Of a stretch of 64,000 nt of DNA, positions 1 to 12,113 are shown piece after piece (within the stretch, counting starts at the first letter, position 1; every line of letters begins with the position of its first letter). The DNA is from Takifugu bimaculatus (taxonomy: Eukaryota > Chordata > Actinopteri > Tetraodontiformes > Tetraodontidae): the NCBI GenBank assembly GCA_004026145.2, contig CP034993.1, forward strand, positions 14,388,663 through 14,452,662, given 5' to 3'. The position numbers were made by a program, and so were the translations under genes. The notes under the pieces were generated by a model that saw nothing but the letters and a program-made list of their open reading frames with translations, was not told the DNA's origin and searched no databases.

Positions 1-3000
1 CACCTTTAATTGCCTCTCTGGTCAAATAAAAATCAAACTCTTCGACGGAACCGAACCAAAATGTCTCGCCTAGAAAAACTCCATTAGATGGAAATTCCCA
101 GCTGGCATCAGCATGGCTGCTGTTCTTCAGGTGGATCTTGGGAGCGAATGCTAATTATCCGTCTCGCGTTTCCTCTGTGGCGCTGTGAATTATTAAAGCT
201 GAGTTGTTGTTCGCAGTGGCACCCACATCTGAACTCCTGAGGTTTCCTTTCAAGCTACGGGCCTTCGGGGAATTGACATGCACATGCTCGGTATGAAAGC
301 TGGAAAATAGCAGTCTCCTGAGAAATAATCACCTGAATATTTACCTTTCCCGACGGCCCGACAGCGGCGGTGACCTTGTAATCGCAGGGGCAGCAGTTGT
401 TAGCATTCGACAGGCACGGGGCTCAAAGCAAATTGATTTTCGCCTTGCTGAGATGTTTTTACTACGCCGGTCCGGATTGCACCCATGTTGAACCGACATC
501 CAATCCAGCGCTGCTTTGACACTGTTAACCTCTGGGGGAAAACGTGTCAAACTCAACTTGGACATTTGGTCTCAATCTTGGGAACAGAACACAGGAAATG
601 AGATATTTAGCATACGGTCACTCCGAGCAGGACACCGAGCCTCTGTGTAATATTTACAGGCCATTTCCACCACAGACGGAGCGTGCGACCGCTGAATAGG
701 GATCAATCCTACAATCTTACGGCTAAATTGATAAAAGGTGGAGAAAGGTTTCGATCCATTCAAAATGATCCTTTAGGACCAAAAGTCAAATCCATTTAAG
801 ACCCAATCCTGAATTTTTTATTCTTTTCCCCATCATTAAGAACCTTGTTCGTGTTTTAATTGTGTGCACTTGAGTTTTATGTGGATTGAGAGACTTCCTA
901 TGTCCATAAAACGCCCAGTGGAAGAGGAACAAGTTGGTCTGGAGCCTCAGCAAAGGCTCCTTTTATAACCACAGCTGCACTTTAATGGTCCCCGGCTACA
1001 GCACACCTATATGTGAAGATGCCTGCTTAAAAACCATCTTAAAAAAGCTATCATGGTCTCTGACCTGTATTTGGGGGAATGTTCGGACTCCCAACAGATG
1101 TAATACGTTCTCACAAATGGAGGTGTTGGTCGGGCCCTTTGGAGCTGGTTTGGGCCCTTCAGCTGAGTCCTCGTCACTCCTGAGCTCTTCAATTTGTGAA
1201 CAATAGCGACACAAGACTCTGCAGAGCCACGACTGCCTCAATCTGGCTGCAACAGCTTTGGAAACTGGTGTCAGCCGGGGTCAAACAGGTCAAACAGCCA
1301 GATGTGAAATGAACGGTCGGGATGGTGGTTGTTTCTACTGGAATGATGTTTCGAAGCTTCCGTGACACCGAGACGCTTCCTAAACATCTTTTATCCCTTT
1401 TAGGTCTTTAATATTCATCACAGGAGAATTTTACTTTCGTTGACGCCGAACAAACGGCAACATCAGATTATAAATGATTCCGCGCGGATCAGCAGGGAGT
1501 CGTTTAAATTTAGTGTTTGCATAGAAACATTTACACGTTTGTGGAAAATAAAGACATTTGGATTTGCATCCATGTCTGGAAATGTCCCATTAGCGTGAGA
1601 GTCTGTGGAGGTTGACTGAAAGGAAGGTTATCTTCTAAACTGTGGGGTGGGGCAGCAGATTTCTCTGCTTTCAGCTTCTGAACCATCAGGTCGGTGATGA
1701 ACATGTGACAGGAGGCTTCCCACAGGGTCGATGGGACTAAATGGCCACACAGCTTTGCTACATCAGCTGTTCGGGGGAATCAAAGCTCCTCTGGACTCCA
1801 CAAAGTCTGAAATTTTGATTTAAAATAACCTTATGTGTGCGGTTTTTTTTTTTTAACCTCACAGAAGTGGTTCTGCTCACAGTGAAGAATTCCATCTTCT
1901 GCCTGGGAAAATCTAAAGCTGATCAATAGCACAGAGCGGCGCAGGCACATTGCCTAAGAGCCAGTGAGCAGTGCCAGAGCAGCAGAGCCCTGAGGGCTGA
2001 ATAAATGACTGGCGCTGGATGATGTGGAGCCCTCACCAACTCTCCCCTGGTTTCTGGGTCAGGTGCTCGGAGCAATGAGGTGCAAGGCTAATGGATGGAC
2101 TCTTCACAGCAGACTGAAGATGGAAGAGCTCGAGCAGCTCGCTGCTCTGCTATTGCCCATTAGGGAGAACAAAGCTGTGCAGATGGAAATAGTTTGCCAC
2201 AGATATGAAGAGGAATGAAAGTTCATCCAGCAGAGGCATGCTGGGGTGTGAATGAACGGGGGGGGGCACTTCCCACTCACTTGGGAAAATCTTCTCTTTC
2301 TTTTTCATTATAGAACCAGTTGCTTTTAAATGATCTGAATTATTCTCCTTCACGTAACTTCGTACAAACCTGTAAATTGAATCGGACCTGTCCGACAACA
2401 GGCAGACAAAGACAGATGAGCTCCTGCTGCTCTGCTCCTGTGGCGCCGCCATGAAACCCCCCCCCATCTAAAAATCAGCACGACTTTAAAATTAGAAATC
2501 AAAATGAAGGTGAACCGAAGGTGGAAATGGAGACATTTCGAGTTGAAATGAAAACTCAAACTGTGCTGGTACCACAAGAAGAGGCTGCAGGGCTGTTCTA
2601 CCTCTAGCGTAACAGAACCCGAGGGGACATGAAGAGCAGCCCGCCCGCTCATCTGTGTGTACAGCCTGAGTCCAGACCTGTGGGGCCCAGATCTGACGGG
2701 GGGGCCCAGATCTGACGGCCACACGGTGGTTCTGTGGGAGAACAGCCTCACAGCACAGACTCTGTTGGCTCTTCCTCTCAGCCGTCCCCACTGTGCAGCA
2801 ACTGTCCCACTAAAACTGGTCCAGCCTGAAACACTCTCGATCCCCTTGATGATGAAGTGCAGCAGTAGCAGCGCACCTCCAATCTCAACGTGGCCGGTGC
2901 AGATTTGGACCACGTGTGGTTGGTTTAGAGGAGCGAGTGAAGAAAACCAGCACAAACCAACAGCTGTAACCAGGCCGAGTGGCAGCAGCTGTTTAAACTG

Positions 3001-5294
3001 AGCAGTTTAATTGTTGCTGGAAGACAGTGAGATTTTTAAATTACAGAATAATGACTTTATAATCATTCCTGAATAATTCTTTACTCTATCTCTTTTAGTC
3101 TCACACACACAGACGCCCCCCCGAGAACGTTCCTTCAGCGAGCGTTTTAAATGTATGCAGTGTTAAAGTGCTGTTAAAAGCACATTTACTTCCCCCACAG
3201 CAAAGCAAATCACCACATGAATATTGGCCGCTTCTTAACGAGGCTTCTCTGATCTAACGGGCACGTCGTGATCGAGCCTCAGCGAGTGGAGTAAAACGGC
3301 AGCGATGACCTTTGGCGTTGGGAAACGCTCTGCCCTTTCATGTGCACGTTTGATTGTGGAGACGAAGCAGCTAATTAATGCAGGAAACTGACCCACCAGT
3401 TTACTAACGGGGGTAATGGATGCGTGCGGCGGCCGCGTTGGGTGGAATTCACCAGTGGATTTGGCTCTTTGATCGATCTGCCTCATCAGATTTTAAAGAT
3501 GTGGCTGCAGCGCGCTTTAATTTGGCCTCCGACTGTTATTGTTTCTGGGATTATTACAGCGTCTCAGTGATAAAGCGCAACAATGGTGATGTTGACAGAA
3601 CTAGAGATTGCAGGGTGTGTTTACGGTCGTTTGTGTGTTGATGGTAATGGATGTGCTGATGTCCTAGGATCCTGTGGGACGAGCATCATTGTCTGACGTT
3701 TGCAATATCTCCAAATAAACAACATTATCAGATCCTTTCACTTCCTGGAGATTCTCCAGCTTTTGTAACTAAACAGGTGTGTGATGACACAACGGCAGGC
3801 TTGGTTTTAGGCTTAAAGGGCAGAAAAGTCCAGTGAATAATCACCATCTCTCTCTGGAGCCCGTCGATAGTGGAGGCATGTTGAGATCCTGAGCAGAAGG
3901 TGAGGTCTGGAATCACTCACAGCTTTGCTTGGTGCTGTCTTCTGTCCTGCCTGTCAGAGCTTCTGGATTAAATTTATTAATATTACATCAGCAAATATGA
4001 GCTAATTGAGAGCTGTAGCCAGTACGACCAACACTTCAGTCATTTTCTATTCACATTTCTTTCTGTTTATTTGTAACCCATTTAGTTCTAAATACTAGTC
4101 ACAGTATACCGTGTGTCTCTGCCTTTGCTTTTTAAATGCAATAAAATAAAAAAAAACCCATTTCCTCCATGTAGAGACACGATTTATCTTACCTATCAGG
4201 CCCAGATAAAACCTTTCTTCCTTTGACGTGATAATGAACCAAATTAAGTTTCTACTCTTTGCTTGAGGCAGCAAATCCCATTTAAACCAGTCCTCTGAAT
4301 TTTTGTGGATGAATTTAGGCTGACGTAATTGCTGTGTAAAGTGCGTCCATATGGTGGCGCTACCTGTGCTCTTCTGTAGTGACGCCCACGCCTCCGCTGC
4401 CTCCGCTACCTCCGCTTTTCCCTCTAATTTGTCAGCAATCAACAAACCAACAGGTGTTCCTGGAAACTGCTAACACAAATGTTCGCAAGGGAGAAAATCA
4501 TTTTCGGCGGGGAGCGGAAGGCGGCCGTTCTGAGTCCGCGAGGAAAAGCCAAATTCAGTTTCCATTTTTCCGAGTTCAAAAGAAAATCTCCCTTCAACGC
4601 GTCCACTCCCACAGTTGTCATTTCCAATCTGACCAGCGTCTCCATCAAGTCTCCGATTTCTGACGTCCATTTGTAAACACAATTATTTCCGCGGCGCAGA
4701 ACAACAATAGCCCCTTTGCAATTACTGGGGCTGTTTTCTGGGGCTGCGTCGGCATAAACTCGGGACTTTGAGCCAAATGGGCTTTTATAGACATCTAGCA
4801 CAACCCTCGCTCCTTTGATGCGTCTCTCCTTCCCCGCATTGACATCTACGGGACTACAGGCTAACAGGGACCAATTCTGGGGAAGGCAGAATGTAGGAGA
4901 AAGATAACAAAACGCCTTAAAGTGTTAACGCACAATTCAGCGGGTGGTTGTAGATCAAATGCTCAAAGCCTGGGAAATTACTGGCTAATGTGTGTGCATT
5001 TGAGTGTTAACATGCTTAGCAAGGCCACGCCGTGTAGAGGGGGACTCTTAAGTGAATTTTATTTGTCACCCTGAGTAATGCGGCTTTAAAGTCTTTCCAA
5101 CACTCGGCTCATAATGCCGCCATAAACCCGCTTCGCATTCTCAGGCTGTCAATGCTGCGTGCCGCCGCTGATGGATGTGACCCAAGGCCCACTAATAATC
5201 CTGCAGTGCCTATAAATCAGGGATTTCAATGGAGAACAGATCGATAAATGTTTTCAATTCAGAGCCGTTTGTTACTTTAAACTCAATGATCTGC
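1..5294. other. Non-coding unique sequence, left edge
   Basis: No ORF here looks like a protein gene: the open frames are short, overlap on both strands, and have no recognisable domain or splice context. The stretch contains ordinary poly-T and poly-G runs (for example around 1843 and 2261) and no transposon I recognise. The right part, from about 4430, has the character of conserved non-coding DNA and is listed separately. Confidence 0.6.
4430..5220. promoter_or_regulatory. Possible conserved non-coding element
   Basis: About 800 bp with no simple repeats, open in several short frames on both strands, and containing homeodomain-type cores (AATTA, TAAT) between GC-balanced segments. This texture is typical of vertebrate conserved non-coding enhancers, but conservation cannot be judged from one sequence. 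It could equally be ordinary unique DNA. Confidence 0.25.
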
Positions 5295-5350
5295 CCACAC
5301 ACACACACCCACCCACCCACCCACACACACCCACCACACACACACACACA

Positions 5351-5392
<42 letters not shown>
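5295..5392. repeat. (CA)n/(CCCA)n compound microsatellite
   Basis: Alternating CA dinucleotides interrupted by CCCA and CCAC units across about 98 bp. Open frames over it on both strands encode only Thr/His or Cys/Val runs and are artefacts. Confidence 0.95.
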
Positions 5393-5395
<3 letters not shown>

Positions 5396-6879
5396 GCACA
5401 GAGTTATTATTTGATTTAAACACACCCACCTTTTAAACGTTTTCCCAAAGATCACAAATCCACGTTGTGTCACACTAATGTGTTCGCATGTTTTAGCTGA
5501 GGACTAAAACTCCGTGTGCAGCTGTGTGGTTGGATGCTGCAACCCTTTTTTCACCCCTCCTTGTGCCGTTATTTACACACTACCGTGCTGGCTTCCATAA
5601 ATGCTGATTTCAGATCAGACCTCTTGGGAGAAGAAGCTACAAAACCTAGTATTTTGCCTCCTATTGAAAGCACGAGGCACCATTAGAAAGACTTGACATA
5701 AGCATCAGGTTGGCTAAACTCTCAATCATCTGGAATTCTATAACCATTGTTTACAACAGTTCCGCACTGATTTTAAAGTGTTAAGAGACTCTTCACGATC
5801 AGTGGACGGCAGCAGGTCGGTCGTTTGTATGATGATTAAAAATATCAATGAAATTTGACCCCCGTGGTCTTGAAGAGGGACTAGTTTCATATTTCTATCG
5901 TCTGATTGATCTGTTCAGACGACATCTCGACATTTCTGAATCAGAGCGGACACCTGCGATGGAAATGAGCTGCAGAAGAATAAGTCCATTCGAAAGATAC
6001 TCATCAAACCCCCGATCTTATCAGAGTCCCCGCGTCTGTTCAGGAACGTCTGAGCCGATGATGAAATCAGGCGAGTCGGTCTAAGTTTGATGATGAAGGG
6101 CTCCAAGTTCAACAATGTCGGTTTGAGATACATGCGGGGGAAAGGAAGCGCATAATTAAATAGGCTGAAAAGTGGGGCGAGATTAGCAGCGGCCGTTCTC
6201 CAGCCAGCACTGCACTGCGTCAAGTGCCAACCAGATTCGTGAAGTCTCCTTGAACCCCAGCCGACTCACTTATATCCTGATAAGTGCAGAGATTGATCCT
6301 GAGTTCATTTCCTCGCAGTCGCAACCCTTCCAGCGCTCCCCGTAATTGCCGCGAGCGTACAGGATCATATCTGGACAACATCCAGTCAGGCCCATTGAGT
6401 TATGCGCCTCACCTTCCATTTTAATGCGACCCCTGCAGAATTTTGTCGAGTCCTCACATTAAGCCTGTTCCCTTTTATTAGCGCACAAATTGAAGATATT
6501 GATTAGTGATTGAGGTCAAAGGCGATGGCACGCCGCTCTCCCCCAAACATCCATATCATTACTTCACACTAACACATTTTATCCTCATCATTAGGCAGCG
6601 GAGATTAAAATCATTCGATCCCCCACCTGCATGTTCAGGAAGTCGTTGACTTCACACCTGCAGGCGGCAGGAAGCAGGTTTACTGATCAGGAATCCACTG
6701 ACAGACGGTCAGTTGCTTCTTATGTAATGAGATGCGGGGATGTGGAAGAGTGTCTGGAAGTTCTGACTGTGCAGAAGAAACCGCTGATGAATGAAAGGAA
6801 GCCGGATTGTGGCAGATTGTCGGAATGAATCGGAGAGCAAATACAGTTAAAGACTGTGGGAGCAGAACGTGTGGCTCAA
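5393..6879. other. Non-coding unique sequence
   Basis: No gene is supported. The part from about 5640 to 5800 has an ACCATTGTTTAC SOX-like core. The part from about 6290 to 6620 is rich in ATTA/TAAT motifs and looks enhancer-like (listed separately). Confidence 0.5.
6290..6620. promoter_or_regulatory. Possible conserved non-coding element
   Basis: A repeat-free block with many ATTA, TGATTAG and TTTTATTAG cores and no coding potential. The call rests on composition and motif density only. An alignment to other fish genomes would be decisive. Confidence 0.25.
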
Positions 6880-6948
6880 TAAAAGAAAGAGAAAGAAAGA
6901 CAGGAAAGAAGGAAGGAAAGAAGGAAGGAAAGAAGGAAGGAAAGAAAA
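6880..6948 (+). repeat. Purine tetranucleotide tract (GAAA/GGAA)n
   Basis: An all-purine run that starts as GAAA units and turns into regular AAGGAAGG units with a 12-bp higher-order period. Such polypurine mirror tracts can form triplex (H-) DNA. Short frames across it give Lys/Gly or Phe/Leu/Ser runs and are not genes. Confidence 0.9.
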
Positions 6949-7156
6949 TAGGAAGACAGGAAAATGTGGACGCTGGTGTTGGTAAATCTCCATTTTACAC
7001 TCCATAAAAAGTGACGGCTGAGTTAACGGGACTCGTTTTGAATGGAATCGGACCAGAAATAAACTCAGAATCCGGCTACAACCTGGCCTCCGTATTGAGC
7101 TCACCTGGGGGAGGAACCCATCGGGCCACACGTCCATCTTTCACAGTCGCTAACTG

Positions 7157-7365
7157 CTAATCAGGGCGGATACACAACATCCACTCACGCGCTCTTTTCC
7201 TCGTGCGAACTGGAGTCCCCTCTAATCCCCATCTGCATATTTGTAGACTGTTGGAGGAGACTGGAGCACTCGGGGAAAATCCAGCCGGAACATGCAAATT
7301 TAATATAAAAAAAAGCCAAGGATCAAACCTAGAAGCTTCCTGAGGCGACCGCTGCACCATGAAAC
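7157..7365 (-). mobile_element. Relic of a dispersed teleost tRNA-like repeat
   Basis: Read on the minus strand, the stretch starts with a tRNA-like segment (GGTGCAGCGGTCGCCTCAGG, then a degenerate GGTTTGATCC box). It continues with TTTGCATGTTC, a TTTTCCCCGAGTGCTCCAG segment, a CTCCTCCAACAGTC segment and ATGCAGATGGGGATTAG. This order of boxes matches a repeat I know to be scattered through many fish genomes, which normally reads TGCATGTTCTCC, CCGGGTGCTCCGG and CTCCCACAGTCC. The copy is diverged and carries a poly-A/T interruption near 7307. I cannot name the family with certainty; the 5' part resembles a tRNA-derived SINE head. Confidence 0.6.
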
Positions 7366-9217
7366 CCAATAAATTACCCTCATTTCTAAAAAGCGTCTGT
7401 CAGAGAAGCAGACATGTTCTTACATTTTAGCCTTTCTGCATAAATTAGTGCTTTAAATGACCGTTTAAAGCGTCAGGTGTGTGGAGAGATCATTTATGAG
7501 CAATAACATCCTGTTTCCTTTAACAAAAGGAGAAATGGTTCAGCGATCAGTGGATGCGTTCATGTAAAAATGGATCCATTAAGACTGGGAATTTCCATAT
7601 TTTACACGTTTGTCTGTTATATTTCAGTGATTATTTGGCTTTGCAGGAATTCGCTGTGCTTTGACAGACAGGGTCCGACAGCAAAGAGCATGTAAATTGG
7701 ATTCGTCTTCTCTCAGGAATTCTAAACATGTGTTTGCGACCCAGCAGCATGCTGCAATTGATTTCTCCTCTATCTAGTTAGATTGGGGAGATAATAGAAC
7801 CGGGTCAAAATGGACATATCTCAATATCATTGTCACTGACTTGGAAAATTAAGTGTGCGATCGGATGGATTTGTGTGCCGGCGTTTGTGTCCTTCCACCG
7901 TTAACACAGTGATTTCACAGCCGTCCGTGGACGCAGAGATAGAAAATATCACCATTTAATTACATTTGTCAAATGTTTTAGAGGTTTATGATGCAAGACC
8001 CCAGTTTGAACTTTAGAATTTACAATAAAACTCCAGCTTTCAAACTATTGACATTGTGGTAAATTGCAAAGATTGAGCCATTCGTTGAGTGATAAAGCAA
8101 AGTGTTTGAAGTGTTTTCCCATGAAAACCAGCAATTTGGGTCCATTTTTCTGTCGTCCAGGGTTCGGCGTGTCATTACCCCCTCCTGGTGACTTAAATTG
8201 GTGGTTTTCTGAGTTACTGCATTTATCCGCTGTTGGATCGGATTTTTAATTATAGTAGATATCAAATTGAGTGTATTAGACTAATAGAGTTGCTTCTTTA
8301 TTCAGCTCTGTGCTTCACCTGTGTGACTCTAAATATACTGCTGCTCATTCGATTTGGGGAGTGTGTGGAGAAGGTGGCGACAGCTGGAGGCGCCAGCAAC
8401 ATTTGGTGACATCAGAGGCTACTTTCACCTTAAAGAAGTGTCTTTTTCACATAAACCTCAACCCAAAATCAGGACTGTTGGAGCCCAGTAAAGATGGGAG
8501 AGGAGACTGGGCTGTTAATGGGTCCAGGCAGGTTTATTGATTAGTAAAGAACCAGTCAGTCGGTAACCTGAGCGGAAATAAGCTGCTCTCGACTTGAGAC
8601 GTACAAATCATGATTCATCAGCGCTCTTCTGCAAATACGTCCATGAAGGTACGTGTAAACAACAACAGAATGTTCCCGTGGGAAATAAAATAAATGCATA
8701 GATGTGTAAAATATTCATATTGAACCTGAGCTTCCTAAAGGCCTCGCAGACCTTCACCTAGCTTGAATCTGCCAATATCATCAATAAACTGACAGACTCA
8801 GTTCAGGCTGCTCACCATTAATATTCATAATTGATCTACATTTTTAGCAGGGATGTGTTGGACGTCTGCCCTCCAGGCATCCGTTACTGCAGAGCAGAAG
8901 AAGAGAGGTGCCCCAGGTGAACGGGGCATGTTGGCTTTACTGGGCAGCAATGACAGATGAAGCAATCAGTCACTGGTTAAAGGGTCAAAGGGTCAAAGGG
9001 TCAAAGGGCTGCAGCTGTGGCAGCTGTGACGCTGGATGGGAAGATAAGAATAAGAGAGGTTCAAGTGCGTCATCGATGGAATAGTTCACAGAAACAGGAC
9101 AGAAGCAGCTAAAACAAATGCTGCCGTCAGTTTGACCTTTTAATTGGTGTCTTTCATTAATAACATGATTGATTTGCTGTAAATCTGTGAGGTCCTGGTT
9201 TCAAATGGCTGTTATCA
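7366..9217. other. Non-coding unique sequence
   Basis: AT-rich DNA without coding potential. The only internal repeat is a short run of three to four AGGGTCAA octamers at about 8979-9008. No transposon resemblance was seen. Confidence 0.5.
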
Positions 9218-9251
9218 CCCCCCCCCCCCCCCCACACACACACACACACAC
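9218..9251. repeat. Poly-C followed by (CA)n
   Basis: A run of about 16 C is joined directly to nine CA dinucleotides. Its length is likely to be unstable in the population and in sequencing. Confidence 0.9.
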
Positions 9252-9625
9252 TACTATTGATAACAATTTGGATCATTATTGTCGATGCTAATTCATTTTT
9301 CATGTTTTCAATTTCTTCCCTTCTCTTCTGTATCGGATTGGATTCGTGGACTTTTGATGCTGCTCAGAGGCAAAAGGCTTTGGTAGTTTTTCATTTACAG
9401 CCTAAATTAACTTTCATTTCCCTTTAAAAATGTATACATAGAAAGTTATAGAAAATTGGTTTTGTAACTTTTCATCTGACAAAATTCTCTCTGTTCTCCG
9501 TCCTCTTTGAGCTGCCTCAGGCTGGATCTATTTTTCTGGCGCATGAATTGAAGACGGGACATTTCTGAGTGATTTGCAGATTTAATTTTTGCATTTGCAG
9601 CAGTTTAGCCTCATCTTGCAACCAA

Positions 9626-9680
9626 TGCGTGCACGCGTGCGCGCGTGCGTGCGTGGTGTGTGTGTGTGTGTGTGTGTGCG
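9626..9680. repeat. Alternating purine-pyrimidine (GC/GT)n tract
   Basis: About 55 bp of alternating GCGTGCAC, GCGCGTGC and GTGT steps. The CG-containing half is a strong Z-DNA-forming type. The tract is non-coding. Confidence 0.9.
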
Positions 9681-11149
9681 ATTTCTGTGAGACAGCAATA
9701 GAAATGGGTGGATGGAAATAGCTCCCTCTGATTTTTCCACTTGCTTATTTCCTCTTTATTTACATGTATTTTACATTTACCTGCTCACCTGCAGCTGGAG
9801 TCAGAGTTCATTTCTGAAGCACTTTAGATGATTCTGTTTGGGCGTCTGTGAGGATCAGCAGAGTCCAGCGTTAGCTCGATGGTGCTGTCTGTACTGCAAC
9901 GACTGTACGTACACACACGTAATGGACACAAAGTTGTGCTTCAGTAAAGAAAAAATGTCAAGATAAACTCATTTTGCTTTGGGTCCATTTGGAAGTTTGT
10001 AATCTAAAATGTACAACACAAAAGAACGTTAAGCGTAAAGTTTAAAGCGCATGCTTGTTGCCGTGGATACGTCTCCACCCCAGTGACCCAGCAGATCCCC
10101 CAACAACACCTGAGCTCTAACAAATCTACCGTGTCTCTGGTAAGAAAGTGCAGCTCCTGGTCGGAGCACCTCAGGCGTTGCTCCTCGTGGTCGGACTTTA
10201 ATGGACCAGAACTCCAGACTACCAGAGTTGTCCGTCCTACTGAGACCACCCCGACCACCATTCTGTTTCACCTCTGAGCTACTCTCACATCACATGCAAA
10301 ATCCTCCCACTTCCCAAAAAAGACCCCTACTGCTCTGTTTCGCTCTGAACACCTTCAACCTCAGAACCTCTGGACCTTCGACACCCACCTGCTCTCTGTC
10401 CCTCTGAGCCTTTGCTGGGATGCTCTCCTGGCAGAAATCTGCCCTTTCCCTACATGTGGACATGCTTAAAAGACATTTAAAATTCTGCAATCATCTTCTT
10501 TTCCACTCCCACTTTTGGGTCATCTTAACATGAAAGAGTTTGACCTCCCATGCTAATAAAGATCTGCGATCTTTTGTTAAAAGAGGTTCAGCAGTTGGTT
10601 GGCTCTAGAATGAGTGAAGGTCCAGAAGAAGACAGCAAAACCAACAATATCCATTTCCAAAGCCACATACTGTATCTGTAGCGGATGTTATTAAATATCT
10701 TAAGCCTGTTGCCTAGCAGCACGCAGCCCTGCCGATTCAGCATTAGCATGAGATCCACATACGATAGCAGAGCATTATCACTGTGCTTCCGTTAGCAGCC
10801 TAATGGAATCCATGTTCTCAGGCTTTCTGTCCTCCCATGAATACTCCGACATCGTCGTCTCACCAACCGTAAAGAGTAAAAGCCTTGACTGACAAAATGA
10901 GGGGAGAATATGTATTTAGAGGGTGACCTTGGGAAGACGGCAACCTCAGCTGCACGATCAAAGCGTCCCTTGTTCGCTCTCAAGTCGGAGACGTCGCCCA
11001 AGGTTTTTGCATAATCACCGAGCATTAAACCCCCAAAGGGCGTTGCGATTCCCTCTTAATCTTCAAACTGAAAATGTGTTTCTGTCACCTTGTCTACAGT
11101 GCCCCCCTCCTGGAATAATAAAACAATTGATAAGGTCACCTGGGAGTGT
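9681..11149. other. Non-coding sequence; pyrimidine-rich patch at 10.08-10.45 kb
   Basis: No gene is supported. From about 10083 to 10450 the + strand is unusually C/T-rich and free of low-complexity repeats, with open frames in more than one register but no domain I recognise. It could be a decayed mobile element or UTR. The remainder is ordinary unique DNA. Confidence 0.4.
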
Positions 11150-11261
11150 TTAGTCACCGGTGAACACCTTTAAGGAGGCAGGAGAATTGAACCGTCTTGC
11201 AGAGGCGAGGCGGCGCTTTAAAGCGCTCCAGCAGTCAAAGGGAGCTCAGGCGAGACGAGCT
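11150..11261 (+). promoter_or_regulatory. Candidate promoter and non-coding first exon
   Basis: A CpG-containing block without ATG-led coding potential that ends in a near-consensus splice donor (GAGCT followed by GTAAGTGA, GT at 11262-11263). It is followed by a 76-nt intron candidate with a branch-point-like CTGAC at 11301 and a pyrimidine-rich acceptor ending CGACAG at 11337. This is the layout of a 5'-UTR exon of a gene running to the right. No TATA box is evident. The start of the exon is a guess, and transcription is not shown by the sequence. Confidence 0.3.
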
Positions 11262-11337
11262 GTAAGTGAATCCTCCATCTGATGTCCGCATCAGTTTCAT
11301 CTGACTGATTCCTGTCTCCGCCGCTCTCCGTCGACAG

Positions 11338-11472
11338 GCCGAGGAGGGGAAAGAGGCGAACCCATCACTGCCAGCTAGCCACCGCCGCTCAAGTTTGGGG
11401 AGCTTTTATCGTCTTTCGCTCAGCGACTGTCGGTGTTTGGACTTGAAAGGTTGACTTTTTAAATTAGCAGCG
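11338..11472 (+). other. Candidate non-coding 5'-UTR exon 2
   Basis: A 135-bp segment bounded by an acceptor (TCGACAG at 11331-11337) and a consensus donor (AGCG followed by GTGAGTTT, GT at 11473-11474). It contains no ATG, as expected of an untranslated leader exon. If real it would splice to an exon further right, perhaps outside the window. The alternative is chance splice signals in a GC-rich stretch. Confidence 0.3.
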
Positions 11473-11474
11473 GT

Positions 11475-11893
11475 GAGTTTCCCTCTCTGCCTTTTGAAAA
11501 TGATTTGATTAATCAGATTCTGTCTGGTCTCGCGCACTTTAAATGGGAAGCTATGGAAGTTTTGCTCATTAGGGCTTCAACTCAGCCACAAAAGTAATTT
11601 TGGCAAAGGGGAACGACCACAACAAACACAGCACAACTCAGGATTCTCTTCTATCTAATTGGAACGAGGGAACAAAAGCAGCAGGCTAATTACTGCAGGG
11701 CCTCAAACACAAAGAAGATCAAGCGCAGGTAAACACAAGCAAGTTCTTCTGAAAAGGATACAAACATCAATATGAAATTATACAAGTACAAAATTCCATA
11801 TTTGTTGAGCGTCACACATTAGCCTCAGATCCTAAAACCTCACATGGCGTGATTTTCTCCACCTGTCTCTCAGGCTGTTCCATGGTGGAACCA

Positions 11894-11896
<3 letters not shown>
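11475..11896. other. Non-coding unique sequence
   Basis: It would be the start of an intron if the 11338-11472 exon is real. No other feature is visible. Confidence 0.4.

Positions 11897-11969
<73 letters not shown>
11897..11969. repeat. (CA)36 microsatellite
   Basis: A perfect run of about 36 CA units without interruptions, one of the longest pure dinucleotide arrays in the window and probably polymorphic. Confidence 0.97.
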
Positions 11970-11971
<2 letters not shown>

Positions 11972-12060
11972 CCAGCAAGAGCTCCGGCTGTTTTAGACTT
12001 TCATGGTGTCACCCAAAGGGACAAGAAAGGTTCTGGCATTTCAAGTGCTGGACTTGTAGG

Positions 12061-12113
12061 CATGAGGAGGATGAGGAGGATGAGGAGGATGAAGAGGATG
12101 AGGAGGAGGGTTT
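12061..12113 (+). repeat. (GATGAGGAG)n short tandem repeat
   Basis: About five imperfect 9-bp units of GATGAGGAG. Because the unit is a multiple of three, both strands stay open across it (Arg/Met repeats on +, Ser runs on -). Those frames are compositional artefacts. Confidence 0.85.

Noticed and set aside
7315..7365. A tRNA gene
   Set aside because: It resembles the tRNA-derived head of a dispersed fish repeat; the B-box is degenerate and no cloverleaf can be closed.
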